Shown piece after piece: positions 36,490 through 46,559 of a DNA stretch of 64,000 nucleotides. Positions within the stretch are counted from its first letter, which is position 1, and each line of letters starts with the position of its first letter. The position numbers and the translations under genes are program-made. The stretch lies in NCBI RefSeq assembly GCF_050624435.1, contig NC_134531.1, positions 255,454,812-255,518,811 of the forward strand, in the 5' to 3' direction. The stretch is from Tenrec ecaudatus (taxonomy: Eukaryota; Chordata; Mammalia; Afrosoricida; Tenrecidae). Below the pieces are notes generated by a model, which saw only the letters and a list, made by a program, of their open reading frames with translations, searched no databases and had not been told where the DNA came from.

Positions 36490-37530
36490 AGTTTTTCTCA
36501 TGCAGATCCAGAATTCAGTCTAATTGGTGTCCTTTCTGCTTCCTGGATGATTGACAAATCTGTTTTTATTATATTGGGTCTGTTTTCTTCCAGGAATTCC
36601 CTCATTATTTTGGTTGTTGATTTCTTCATTACATCTTGCTCTGGTATCCCAATTATTTGGATATTGTTTCTTTTCATAACATACCCTGTTTCCCCCAAAG
36701 TAAGACATCCCTGGAAATAAGACCTACTTACAGTTTTGCCTCTCATTGAAATATAAGACATCCCCCCTGAAAATAAGACCTCCCCCAAAATAAGGCTCCC
36801 CAAAGCTACCGTAACTCTGGACTGTGGACTGTAGCGGTGGGCGCCACCACGTAGCTCACTGTTGGCCACAGCACAGCTTAAGCAGACGGGAAGTGTGAGG
36901 TCTCTTTTAATAAAACAATAAACAATAAATGTATATCATATTTTTCTCCATAGAAAAATAAGACATACCCTGAAAATAAGACCTAGCACAGCTTTGGGAG
37001 CAAAAATTAATATAAGACACTGTCTTATTTTCAGGGAAACAGAGTAGTTAATTGTTCTCAGTTTTCAACAGCTTCTTTAATTGTTTTGATTGCTTGCATT
37101 TCATATTTCTTGAATTCTGTTTGGTTATCTTTGAGGTTGCTTATATGATTCTCTGCTTCTTCCATCCTAATGGTGAGGTCTGAACGCTTTATTTGCTTTA
37201 ACCGCAGGCCTCTTAACTCTTGTAGTTCCCTTTGATAGGTGGATCCTATCCTTTCTATTTTTTTCCATCCTTCTTCGGTATTGATTCTCGCATATCTTGT
37301 ATAACTCTAAACAGTATTCTAATGATTTCTTTCTGGGGTGATTCAAAGCCTGCTTCTTCTATGTGTATTGCTACATTTAGACTCTCTTCAGAAATGGCAA
37401 TTCGTTTCTTGTGATTTCTTGTAGTGACTGCTGCTGTGGGTTGTAGTCGACGTGGCAATTTGGTGGAGCTGGAGGTGGTATTTTGCATGTGATGCATATA
37501 TAGCAGAGGGGGAAAGTCTTGTGTTTTCAA
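36490..37530 (-). pseudogene. L1 ORF1 remnant split by a DNA transposon
   Basis: L1 ORF1 encodes the RNA-binding chaperone of the L1 particle. On the minus strand, 37,530-37,255 gives an N-terminal-like segment, and 36,680-36,498 gives the conserved 'RNNIQIIGIPEQ...IMREFLEENRPNI' region. The two halves are separated by the 361-bp transposon at 36,684-37,044. An open stretch at 36,498-36,869 runs from inside the transposon into ORF1; it is a chance fusion across the insertion boundary. Confidence 0.75.
36682..37046. mobile_element. Non-autonomous TA-flanked DNA transposon
   Basis: Inserted in the L1 ORF1 remnant. Terminal inverted repeats match 12 of 13 bases at the ends (TACCCTGTTTCCC at 36,682-36,694; GGGAAACAGAGTA at 37,034-37,046), with further similarity inward. 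Both ends carry TA, consistent with a TA target duplication (Tc1/mariner-like behaviour). The interior has about eight copies of an AATAAGAC-like motif near both ends and a GC-rich centre at 36,790-36,890. No transposase. The superfamily is not proven. Confidence 0.7.
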
Positions 37531-39110
37531 TCCCAGCAGCTAATAAGAATAGATCTAAGAACTACCTGGCACCAGCGAAGCTTTAGGTTTGAGTTGCCTC
37601 TAATGATTACTGATGCTGGGTCTCTCCCAAGACAGCTGGGGTTATCTATCTGGAGGTCGTAGCTGCACTCTTGCTATTAGGGAGGCATGCAGGAACTCAG
37701 CAATGGCATTATCCCCGTTGGGATTCAGATCTGCTGGCTACAGCAGTCTCCAACAGCCAGCACCTCCAGGCCACTACCTTGATTTTGTGATGCCCTGAAG
37801 GGGCAGTCTATCTTGGGCCTCCTCCCAGCACAGGAGCAAAACAGTAGGATGGCCTGTAGGCTTGCAGTCCCCGTGCTCAACTGGTGGAAAGGAGATGACA
37901 TCCACCCAGGCAGCCAGCAGCACAGGGAAAGTAAGCTGTTAGGGGGTGGGCTTTGGGTTTCTCGCAGAGGGCAGAGGGAGCGCCCATGCAAGCAGTTGAT
38001 GGCATGGGACACACTTGTAACCAGTGGGTTGGCAGCACCTCGACTTGGTGTTTTGCCAGGGGAGGCGGAGGGAGTGAGTACAAGTATCTGGTGCAGGAAC
38101 TGGTCAGCATATTATATCTACTAAGTCCCTTGTCATCCCTGCACTTTATGTAGGGAATGAACAGCCCTTAAATTATTTGTGTTTATTTCAGATGCCCTTT
38201 AAAGTAGGTTACCACACGACTCAGGAAAGCTCCTTACATACAATCCAAGGGTGGAGAGACTATTGTAGTGGGCACCCCAGAGAGGCAGGTCTTCCTAGCC
38301 AGGGGCTGGGAAGGGCTACAGTAATGTTGTCTGCTGAGTTCCAATTCCTCTGGCAGGGAACAGAGCCCTGGGTTCTATCTGAATGAATCTATCTACTACC
38401 TAGAGCCAGCTACATCATGAGTTTGAGCTGTGTCTCTGTCTCTGCCTCTGGCTCTCTTGCTTCATTGTTGGGGCTATCTATCTGGAGGGCCACGCTGTTC
38501 CCTTGCTATTGGAGGAGTATTGATTGCCGTTGCAATAGGATGATCCCAATTGGGGTTCAGATAATTTGGGACCAGAGATCTCCAATGACCAGGATCTCAG
38601 GAAATTCAACGGAGCCAATAGAGGGGCAGGTTGTCAGAAACTAGGACCAAAAGGGAGGAGCCATGATGTGTGGATCAGCAAGGAGCAAAGGGTGCACATA
38701 AATATCATGTGTGGGCTTCAGATGGGAGTAGGAATTGTATGGCAAGGGATTGTTACACGCTGCTGACCTGGGCAGGAATATGAGGGGAACTAAGGAGCAC
38801 GTGTCACTTGAGGGTCGGAAGTGGGGAGGGAATACCAGGGGTTGGGCAGGTCATTGGGGAGGCATGCCACTCAGAACTCGAGGGCGGGGTGCATAGGGAA
38901 TGCAGGTGAACACTGTGTGTGCCTCTCAGGTGGGACAGGGAGAGATTAGGGAGAAGGAGCTCTAATCACCAGGGATAAAGACAATAAACAGGAAACTGCA
39001 GCACATGCATTGCTGGGATGTAGGGGAGCGCACATGGTGGAGTGCAAGGTGGCTTGGCATTCCGGTCATTTGGGTGAGAATAAACTGGGTGGGGGGTCAG
39101 GGAGTACAAT
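37531..39110 (-). mobile_element. Probable L1 5' UTR with diverged repeated units
   Basis: A GC-richer block adjoining the N-terminal side of the minus-strand L1 ORF1, where the 5' UTR and its internal promoter should lie. Two stretches about 0.8 kb apart are clearly related: 37,615-37,770 (GGGGTTATCTATCTGGAGGT, GTTGGGATTCAGATCTGCTG) and 38,465-38,620 (GGGGCTATCTATCTGGAGGG, TTGGGGTTCAGATAATTTGG). This suggests monomer-like repetition. The several 60-100 codon ORFs here on both strands reflect composition only. Confidence 0.5.
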
Positions 39111-39111
39111 C

Positions 39112-39430
39112 CTAGTGATTAATAATAAAAACAATATGCAACTGTGTGTTGTGAAATATTTATTTCTAATTACAAATAAATGAAGTTTTGTCTTGAAGCA
39201 TGGTGTAGCAGGGGTAACTGTCTTCATGTGGGGTACTCCTATGTGGGCCTTTCTTCATGTGGATGGACCCGCCTGGAGATGGCTGGAGGAGTGGTGTCTC
39301 GGTCCCTAAGACCGCCAGAAATACTCCAAAAATATATTTTAGGAAATATCTGAAAACACACAGGTGACCTCTGTGAAAGGGTCATTTGACCCTCAAAAAG
39401 TGGTCATTACCTACAGGTTGAGAAGAGCTG
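39112..39430 (-). mobile_element. SPIN-type hAT DNA transposon fragment
   Basis: On the minus strand the element starts with a terminal repeat CAGCTCTTCTCAACCTGTAG (39,430 inward). Then come the duplicated GGGTCAAATGACCCTTTCAC segment, a 'ggcggtcttagggaccgagac' segment, a GAGTACCCCACATGAAGACA segment, and a block reading AAGACAAAACTTCATTTATT. This order is that of SPIN ('Space Invaders') hAT elements, known in tenrec, bushbaby, murine rodents, bats, opossum, lizard and frog and attributed to horizontal transfer. The other terminus is missing, truncated at about 39,112 against the L1 5' UTR. No transposase remains. Confidence 0.75.
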
Positions 39431-39431
39431 G

Positions 39432-39517
39432 CCCTAAGGAGCATCCGGCGAGTCCTCCCACCAACCTTTCAGTTAGCAGCCAAGTACTTAAGCACTGCGC
39501 CAACAGGCTCATTTCTC
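39432..39517 (-). repeat. AfroSINE 5' head
   Basis: On the minus strand it begins GAGCCTGTTGGCGCAGTGCT, then ACTTGGCTGCTAACTGAAAG and GTTGGTGGGAGGACTCGCC. This is the tRNA-like head (A-box) and the region after it. It directly abuts the SPIN terminus; the 3' part is missing. Confidence 0.7.
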
Positions 39518-39865
39518 TTAAAATAACCTTAGACTTCCTCAGAAGACATTATAAGGTAATGACATCTGGAGACTTATTCATTTATACTAAAATTAAAGAA
39601 CTATAAACTAAGTTCTTTAATTTTACCATTAGTAGATCCTAATGGAAAATTTCATTATAAAATATTTCATGAAATTAAAATTAACCTTAAAAATCACTAC
39701 TCTAAAATAGATCTTTTATTGGTGAGGCTAAATTTGTAACCATTTTTATCTGTGCACTTCTAGTACTCCTGGGGCTTCCATGTTGTTGTGATGTTCAAAG
39801 TTATCCAATGGGTAGAGAGGTTTCAATGTAACTTTTAGACTAAGACAGAAGAAGTAAGAGGTGGT
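39518..39865. other. Unassigned, AT-rich
   Basis: No recognisable feature. Confidence 0.5.
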
Positions 39866-41825
39866 CCATTTCTGAAAACTGGCTACTGAATACATTATGA
39901 ATATCATAAATATATTGTCTGACACAGTGTCAGAATATGAACCCCTTAAAGAGGAAGACATTCAATATAAAATTTTGATTTGCTGTCTCATGAAAATAGA
40001 ATTATCCTTAATGACGCTGATGGAGCAAAGCTTTAGGAGAATTCCTGTGTTGATGTGGCGTGACTCAAAATAAGAAGGAACAGCTGTCAACGTCCGTTTG
40101 TAATAGCAACATGGAATATACAAAAAGTGAAATGAGAAAACCTTGAAGCTGTCAAACCTTAAATAGAGTGTTTGGATATTGAGTATTGATATCCTGGCAT
40201 TAGTGAACTGAAATGGGCTGAAATTGACCATTTCAATCAAACAGTCAGCTAGTCTACTTAACCAAGAAGGAAACATTGAAAAAAATGGTGCTGTGTTCAT
40301 CATAAGACATTTCAAGATATATTATGAACAGTGCTGTCAGTGATAGGATGATATACATAAACTTATCCATAAGAACAGCTAACAAGGATATATGAATATC
40401 ATTCATATTTATGCACCAACCACTGACGCCAGTGAAGATTGTTACCAAATCTTGCAGTCTGAAATCTATCAAACATGCAATCAAGATGAGTGAAGTGTGA
40501 AAGTAAGAAACAAAGAACAAGGATCAATATTTGAAAATGTAGCTGGCTTGGTGATAGAAATGGTACTACTGGTCACATGATAGTACTTGGCAAAAACTAT
40601 GGTTTATGTGCTTGAAATACATTTTTCCCATAGAATAAAAGTAGATTATGCACATCCTTGATAGATATAACACACAAATTAACTACGCCTCTGGAAAAAT
40701 CAGTGAAGAATCTCAATGCCTTCAGTCAAAACAAGGTGAGGGAGCAGCTGTAGAAGAGACCATCAGTAATTGGAAGTTGAGAAAAAGTAAACAAATTTGT
40801 GGAGAGCCAAATACAACCCTACATATACCCTGTTAAAATCTAGAGCACATTTCAAGGAAATATTTGAGGCATTGAACATTAATAGTCAAAAACGATATGA
40901 CTTTTAGGATGACATCAAGGTCATTTACACATGAACAAAGCAAAAGGTAACTTAAAAAGACAGGAAAGAAGGTCAAGTCCAAGACTGATGTCAAAAGACA
41001 CCCTGAAACGTGCTCTTCAATGGAGAGCAGTGAAGGCAAATGCAGAGAATGATAAGTGAGAGAGCTGTGCGAAGATCTCAGACAGAGGTTCCATATATCA
41101 AAGGATAATATTGTAATGAATCATACAAAATCCTGAAGGCAGAGTACAAAAGGAAGAGAACACAACATTGTTCAGGCTGAAAGAACTAAAGAAAGCACTT
41201 TATGTTTGAGTTTCAATATTGATTCTCAGCACCAAAGAGTGACTGGCGCAGTTTCTGGCACATTCTCTCTACCAAAAGACTCACTGAGCATTCAACCACT
41301 GCAGGAGGTATAGTGTGGCAGAGAACCAATGTTTTCACAAGAAAAAGCCCAAAGTGAATAACACAAGTCCAGACCTTGACAGAATGCCCATTGATCAATA
41401 AATGGGTGCAAGAGATTTAGAAGACAGCTACTTGCTCCCTCCTGGGAATAGATCCATATTTGCTCCCATTCCAAAGAAAGTAGGTTAACAGAATGTGGAA
41501 ATAATCTAACAATATTATTAATACCACTTGTAAACACATGTTAACTGAAGATAATTTTTTAAATGTTTGCAGCAGATTCATAATCTGACGTGAAGTGAGA
41601 GCTATCATTGCTAACATATGGTGGTTCTTCCTTGTGGCAGAGGATTCCAGAGAGATCCTCCATGGTGTGTTGTTGAGAGTGCAGAGGCCCTGGATTGTGT
41701 GGATCACACACATTATGGATAACATTGTGAAGAACTGGAATTCCAAATAAATTTTCTCGGGCAGAATCTTTACATCGACAAAGAGGCAATTAGCCAAACA
41801 GAATAACGTGTTACTGTGTGGTTGA

Positions 41826-42005
41826 AGAGGAACCTTTGTGGCACTGTCAGTTCTGCTCACTACAGGTTGCCTGTTCGAACCCTCCAGCCACCTTGCCTGA
41901 GAAAGATTAAGCTATCTGCAATGGTAAAGTCTTATATCCTCAGAAATTCTACATAAGGTCATTATGAGTCAGAGACAACTGGATGGCTGTGAGCAGGTGA
42001 GTGTG
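41826..42005 (+). repeat. AfroSINE
   Basis: Contains a good B-box region (GTTGCCTGTTCGAACCCTCC), TGCCTGAGAAAGATTAAGCT, AAATTCTACATAAGGTCATT, and a tail ATGAGTCAGAGACAACTGGA. It lies inside the RTE. Confidence 0.75.
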
Positions 42006-42459
42006 TTTAAAATCAGAAAAGGTATTTATTAGTATTATACCTTTTCACTCTGCATGCTGAGCAAATAATTCAAGGCTATATGAAAAAGACGACAGTGTCA
42101 GGATTAAATGAAAACCCACTAGCTACCTGCAATATATAATCGATACAACATTTATTGAAAAATACGGGGCATTAAAATACTAATTCAGCACTCAGAATAG
42201 CTTACATTTCAACATAAAGAAAACAAACACTTTAATAACTATACCAACAAGAAACATCTTTGAAATCGGAGAAAATACTGCAGTTGTCATGCATTTTGGT
42301 TTACTAGGATCTATATGTAATACACATCAAGAAGCAGTAAGAAAATCTAATGATATATTTAGGGGGTCAAATTTGATGCAAAAGACATCTTTATTGTATT
42401 AAAATATAAAGACATCACCTTAAGGACTAAGGGGCATCTAACCCAAGACATAGTATTGT

Positions 42460-42533
42460 AAAAGTTAGTCAGTGTATAAGAAAGAATAAAGTTACCTATA
42501 CAAAAGTTAGTCAGTGTATAAGAAAGAACAAAG
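42460..42533. repeat. 42-bp-period tandem duplication inside the RTE
   Basis: A 32-bp stretch beginning AAAAGTTAGTCAGTGTATAA occurs at 42,460-42,491 and again from 42,502, differing by one base at the end. It is a local duplication in the C-terminal RTE region. Confidence 0.85.
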
Positions 42534-42602
42534 AAATATTGATTCTTTTGAATTATTGACTGGCAAAGAAAATTGGATATGCCACGGCCTTCCCTAAGTA
42601 AA

Positions 42603-42785
42603 GAAGTCCTGGTGGCGTAGTGGTTATGCATTGGACTATGATCCACATGGCTGGCAGTTCAAAACCACCAGCAGAACTGTGGGAGAAAGGCTGCCCTTTT
42701 TACTTCCGTAAACAGTAAGAGTAACAGAAGCCCACAAGAGGTTGCTATCAGTCAACATTGACTCAGTGGCAGTGAGCAAGCCCAA
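42603..42785 (+). repeat. AfroSINE (well preserved)
   Basis: One of the clearest copies: GTCCTGGTGGCGTAGTGGTT (A-box), GGCAGTTCAAAACCACCAGC (B-box), ACTTCCGTAAACAGTAAGAG, and tail GGTTGCTATCAGTCAACATT then GACTCAGTGGCAGTGAG. It sits directly 5' of another SINE, both inside the RTE. Confidence 0.9.
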
Positions 42786-42790
42786 AGTAT

Positions 42791-42980
42791 GGATGCTCTG
42801 GTGAAGTAGTGGTTATGAGTTGGGTGGTGATTCAGCAGGTAACCAGTTCAAATCCGTGAGCCTCTTTGAGAGAGGAAGACTGTTAAAAGTTACAGTTTCA
42901 GGCACTCACTGGGGCACTTTTGCCTTATCTTATGGAGTGACTGAGTTGGCATCAACTTGATGACTGAGTTTGGTTTTGGG
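42791..42980 (+). repeat. AfroSINE with a visible target duplication
   Basis: Reads GCTCTGGTGAAGTAGTGGTT (A-box), AACCAGTTCAAATCCGTGAG (B-box), AAAAGTTACAGTTTCAGGCA, and tail GAGTTGGCATCAACTTGATG. It is flanked by GCCCAAAGTATG on the left (about 42,780-42,791) and on the right (about 42,982-42,993), a 12-bp target-site duplication. After the right copy the RTE resumes. Confidence 0.9.
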
Positions 42981-43709
42981 AGCCCAAAGTATGAACAAGT
43001 CTGTCTTGGAAGTCAGAATCTTCCTTCCATGTGGGGTTACTGAAACAAGGTAACGTATATTTTAGGCATGTGATCTGGAGTGCCCAGTTCTTGGAAAAAG
43101 ATATCCTGTTTGGTAGACAGTAGGACAAAGAGAGAACAAATATCAATGAGACTGACAGAGCGACTGCAGCAATCTGTCCAAACATAGCCGTGACTGTGGG
43201 ATGGGGCAGGGTGGGGCTGTGTTTTGCCCTTTGCTTGGTGTAGGAAATGATTTTATGGCATCACTCAACAACAAATTTAACTCTTAGCTTTTGGTAGTAT
43301 TTTTAATAAACAGGAGCTCATTTTAGTTAGAGATGATATTTGAAATTATATTACTGCTTTATTTAAATATGGAAGAAAAGATAGGTGGGGGGCAGTTAGA
43401 GATAGAAGAAGGAAGCATCTTATTTAAGAACTAATGACGCCCGTCTCTAGTTTCACAGTAGGATAGTATCTACAAGATTTTTCTTGAGGATGAAGGCTAA
43501 TGCAATTTCTACATCCATCTTTGAGAAAAGCATTATGAAAGGAGGACCCTTCTTTGAAATAGCAGCGATGCAGTTGTAGTGGAAGCAATAGGAAATAGAG
43601 ATTTTCTACTTTTCAATGTCTTTGGAGAACAAAGGGTTAATGTGACTCAGAAATCGTTCATTATCTTCTATTGTGAGTAGTTAGATGCTTTTCTATCCCC
43701 TGGAAGGTG

Positions 43710-44105
43710 TAGGAAAGTGTAGGGGTGGAATCTAACCTGTCACTCCAGCCACAACCTGATGATGCCTCCATGGGGCAGTGGCCTTTTTATCAGCAGGGCA
43801 CCTAGGGACTTCTCTCTGTCTCTCCCTCTTCCTCCTAGCTGGGCCCCTCCTACTGCTCCTGAGAGCTGCCTGTGCTTTGCCATGTTTCCATGAGTCTTGG
43901 ATCCATGTGACAAGTCCATCACTGGCCTGTGATCTTCCTTCATTCTGCATCATGGCATGTGGCTACCTAAGTCTGAAGTGGGTATTATGGACGAGTTATA
44001 GATGAGTTGGACTGGGCTGGTTTGCTTCTTCATATACAATTATTTTCTTTTATATTAAGGAATGACACTGAATTTGTTTCTCTATAAAATCTGGCCTAAC
44101 ACAAG
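43710..44105 (+). mobile_element. LTR-like interspersed repeat (MaLR-like)
   Basis: Shares AACCTGATGATGCC near the start, a GC-rich middle, TAAGTCTGAAGTGGGTATTA and GAGTTGGACTGGGCTGG with the copies at 13.4, 28.9 and 48.7 kb. It ends TTTGTTTCTCTATAAAATCT then GGCCTAACACAA. Short ORFs on both strands here are by-products of the GC-rich middle. Confidence 0.55.
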
Positions 44106-44637
44106 GTAATTATAGGTCTTGTGGAAAAGTTATAAAATTTCAATAATACCAGTCAAATAAACCAAATTATTCTTAATCAGCTGTGGAACACACTGCTAAT
44201 TTACTTCATCATTTTTTGGTTATGATTGCTAAGTTTTAGCTGGGCATATGGCTACCTCACTAGAGAGTATATTGCTCAGCCTCCCATGTGGCTATGTTTT
44301 GGTCCATAAATATAATCATAAGTGATGTGTCTAATTTCCAGATAATCTCCTTAGAGACAAAACCAATGAACTAAACTCCCAAATAGGATATCGAAAATTA
44401 CAAGAGATCACCCCACTCAAAAGAACAAGTTAGGTAAGATAAAACAGTATGGTTTTTTTTCAGTTCCATCAAGACACAGAACATGTTAACAAAAACATAA
44501 CTCAACTATCTTAACTAAAATTCAGAAGGCAAGGAATCATTTTTAGACACAATGTGACTCATCTCTGCAAGCAAAGTAACTCATATTTGTTTTCTTCCTT
44601 GATCGAGTAGTTAGGCAGTGTGGAACACAAAACAGAA
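44106..44637. other. Unassigned, with a possible ancient mammal-wide repeat
   Basis: The segment 44,235-44,300 (AGCTGGGCATATGGCTACCT, then 'ctcagcctcccatgtggcta') resembles an old mammal-wide interspersed repeat, but I cannot name it with confidence. The rest is AT-rich and unrecognised. Confidence 0.35.
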
Positions 44638-44638
44638 C

Positions 44639-44680
44639 TAAGAGAGAGAGGGAAAGAGAGAGAGAAAGAGAGAGAGAAGG
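44639..44680. repeat. (GA)n simple repeat
   Basis: An imperfect GA-rich run directly before an AfroSINE head. Confidence 0.9.
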
Positions 44681-44868
44681 AGCCCTTGCCATGTAGTGGT
44701 TAGACATTAAACTGCTAATTAAAAGGACAGTCATTCAACCCCACCAGGTGCTTGGTGGGAGAAAGATGAGACAATCTGCTTCTATAAAGATGACAGCCTT
44801 GGAAAGTCTATGGAAAATTCTGTTCTATAGGGTTTCTATGCCTTAGAATCAACTGAACAGTGTACAGC
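44678..44868 (+). repeat. AfroSINE
   Basis: Head GGAGCCCTTGCCATGTAGTG, then ACTGCTAATTAAAAGGACAG, a middle GGTGGGAGAAAGATGAGACA, and tail TAGGGTTTCTATGCCTTAGA followed by ATCAACTGAACAGTG. Confidence 0.85.
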
Positions 44869-45865
44869 AATAAAACAATAGAAAATGAACTTTAATTACC
44901 TGTCCTCACATGGCCTGGCATAAAAGATTGATATCCCGAGGAATGTCAGCTTCAGAATATATCAGCAGCCACTGTCTGACCCTTTCTCATGGACCTTTAG
45001 CAAGGGTACAGAGAAAATGTCAAAGACTAGACTCTGAGTAGGAAAGTGGAGAGATATTACCACTGGGTTTCTAAATTTCCTCCACAAATGAAAAGCAATA
45101 GATTACTCTGACCTGGAGTCAGGGAAAGACACACAAGCAATTCCATGGAGCAAGTCTGCCCCTCACCGTGTGAGGTAAGATTGAGGGGCAAGGCGGCAAG
45201 ATCGAGTCTTTTGAGTAACAGAAAACAGCTGGTGAAGCAGGAGAGTATAAGAAACCTGGAGTCAACCTCAAGACCTGGTGTTGAGTTTGCAAAGAGAGTG
45301 TGCATTCATAGTTTGGAAAGTGGGTATCTTGGAGGAAGAGTAATAGGAAATTCTTGAAAACAACCATCAAAATATTATAAAGGTAAAATTCGTAAAATTC
45401 ATAAAAGTAAAGGGTGAACTAGTGGTTGAGTTTCTCTCTGAACTATTGAGATATCACGTTTACAAAAAACAATCAGTCAGCCTGAATGTTATAAACCATC
45501 TGATTATATATATATATGTATATTTGCACACCCAAACATTGGAAAATATGTCCATATGCTCCTGTTATGTAGACAAGAAATTCTTGATGATGCAAAAAAA
45601 ATAGGCTTGCAAAGAATGTTCTCTTATCATAAAAAATAACTATGTAGCCATAAACGTACAAACTAAAATTGTACGGTGGGCAGTGAAATTGAGTGACCAA
45701 GAAAAACATCAGCTAGGACTGGACTTTGCTCAGTCTCTTTCTTCTACAACAGGTCACATCCCCAAGAGGTATCATCAGGCTTCAACATGATTGATAAGTT
45801 GGGCTCCACCGCTACCTTTATCCAGGAGTGTCTAATATTTGACATAACTCCTAACCATCATACGT
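44869..45865. other. Unassigned
   Basis: No gene or named repeat was recognised. 45,750-45,860 (ATCATCAGGCTTCAACATGA then TTGATAAGTTGGGC) weakly resembles, on the minus strand, the start of the LTR-like repeat seen at 13.4 kb. A TA-rich run lies at 45,504-45,524. Confidence 0.4.
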
Positions 45866-45867
45866 GC

Positions 45868-46510
45868 CATCAATATTTGAAATCTCAGCAGGTTCATCCA
45901 AGTTGGACAGGTTTCAGCAGAAATTCCAAGTGAACACAGACTAGAAAATAGCATTTGTGTGCATCTGCTTCTGTGTTTTTTTTTTTAAGCCAGTGAAATC
46001 CTTAAACACAGCAATGAATGAGGAATAAAGGATCATCGCTGCTGGCAACTAGATCATGAGTGAAAACAGAAAATATCATCAAGAAATTAGTTTTTTAATT
46101 TAAACTGCAAAGACCTTCAACTATGTGGATCATAACAAATTATGGAAAATATTGTGACTGATGGGAATTCCAGAACTCTTAATTGTGCTCATGCAGAACC
46201 TGGATATAATTCAAATGGCAGTCTTTAAAAGAGAAAGAAGGAATGCTGGATGATGTAAAATCAAGAGAAGTGCGCATTAGGTGCGCTCTCCTTCACCATA
46301 CTTACTGAATTCAGATGCTGAGAAATTATCTGAGAAGCTGAACTGTTGGAAGAAGAATGTAACATCAGCATCAGAGGAAGACTCAGATCAACAGAGAGAA
46401 GATGACGTGGTAAAAGAGTTCATTTTACTTGAATCCACACTCAAAGCCCACAGATGTTTCAGTCAAGAAATCAATGGAACAAGTTTACAGGAGAAAAAAT
46501 AACCTTTGTG
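45868..46510 (+). mobile_element. RTE/BovB-like LINE, internally deleted copy
   Basis: The 5'-most RTE-like text (CATCAATATTTGAAATCTCA, GGACAGGTTTCAGCAGAAAT, ACACAGACTAGAAAATAG) at 45,868-45,955 is followed, after a T-run, by reverse-transcriptase text ('ctatgtggatcataacaaattatgg' region at 46.12 kb, GATGGGAATTCCAGAACTCT, AATTGTGCTCATGCAGAACC) and the 'YLLNSDAEKLSEKLNCWKKN' region at about 46.30-46.35 kb. The endonuclease part is missing. Not functional. Confidence 0.65.
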
Positions 46511-46559
46511 TTCAAAAGACTTGTACAGGCGACAAATCTACATCTTTCTGATAGATTCT

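Larger units (their letters stand above)
39870..43288 (+). mobile_element. Longest RTE/BovB-like LINE copy, interrupted by three AfroSINEs
   Basis: RTE LINEs encode one ORF with an endonuclease followed by a reverse transcriptase. In order the copy shows the 5' part (about 39.87-40.5 kb, including 'GISELKWAEIDHFN' and the 'caccaaccactgacgcc' endonuclease-region text), the linker (40.6-41.2 kb), the reverse-transcriptase block with LDCVDH at about 41,690-41,707, a C-terminal part (42.02-42.60 kb, 'QEAVRKSNDIF'), and the 3' end (42.98-43.29 kb: CTGACAGAGCGACTGCAGCA, GGGCAGGGTGGGGCTGTGTT). AfroSINEs occupy 41,826-42,005, 42,603-42,785 and 42,791-42,980. Without them the copy is about 2.9 kb. Stops and frameshifts throughout make it inactive. 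Confidence 0.8.

Noticed and set aside
37613..38153. Several 60-103-codon ORFs on both strands
   Set aside because: They overlap each other in a GC-richer block next to L1 ORF1 and lack any recognisable domain; they are composition effects in a likely L1 5' UTR.
42603..42785. tRNA-gene-like A-box and B-box
   Set aside because: The match belongs to the AfroSINE head: no cloverleaf acceptor stem could be paired, and the SINE body and tail follow.
43732..44005. Overlapping ORFs on both strands, one with a signal-peptide-like leucine run
   Set aside because: They lie in the GC-rich, pyrimidine-rich middle of an LTR-like repeat; the leucine run comes from CTC/CTG-rich sequence.
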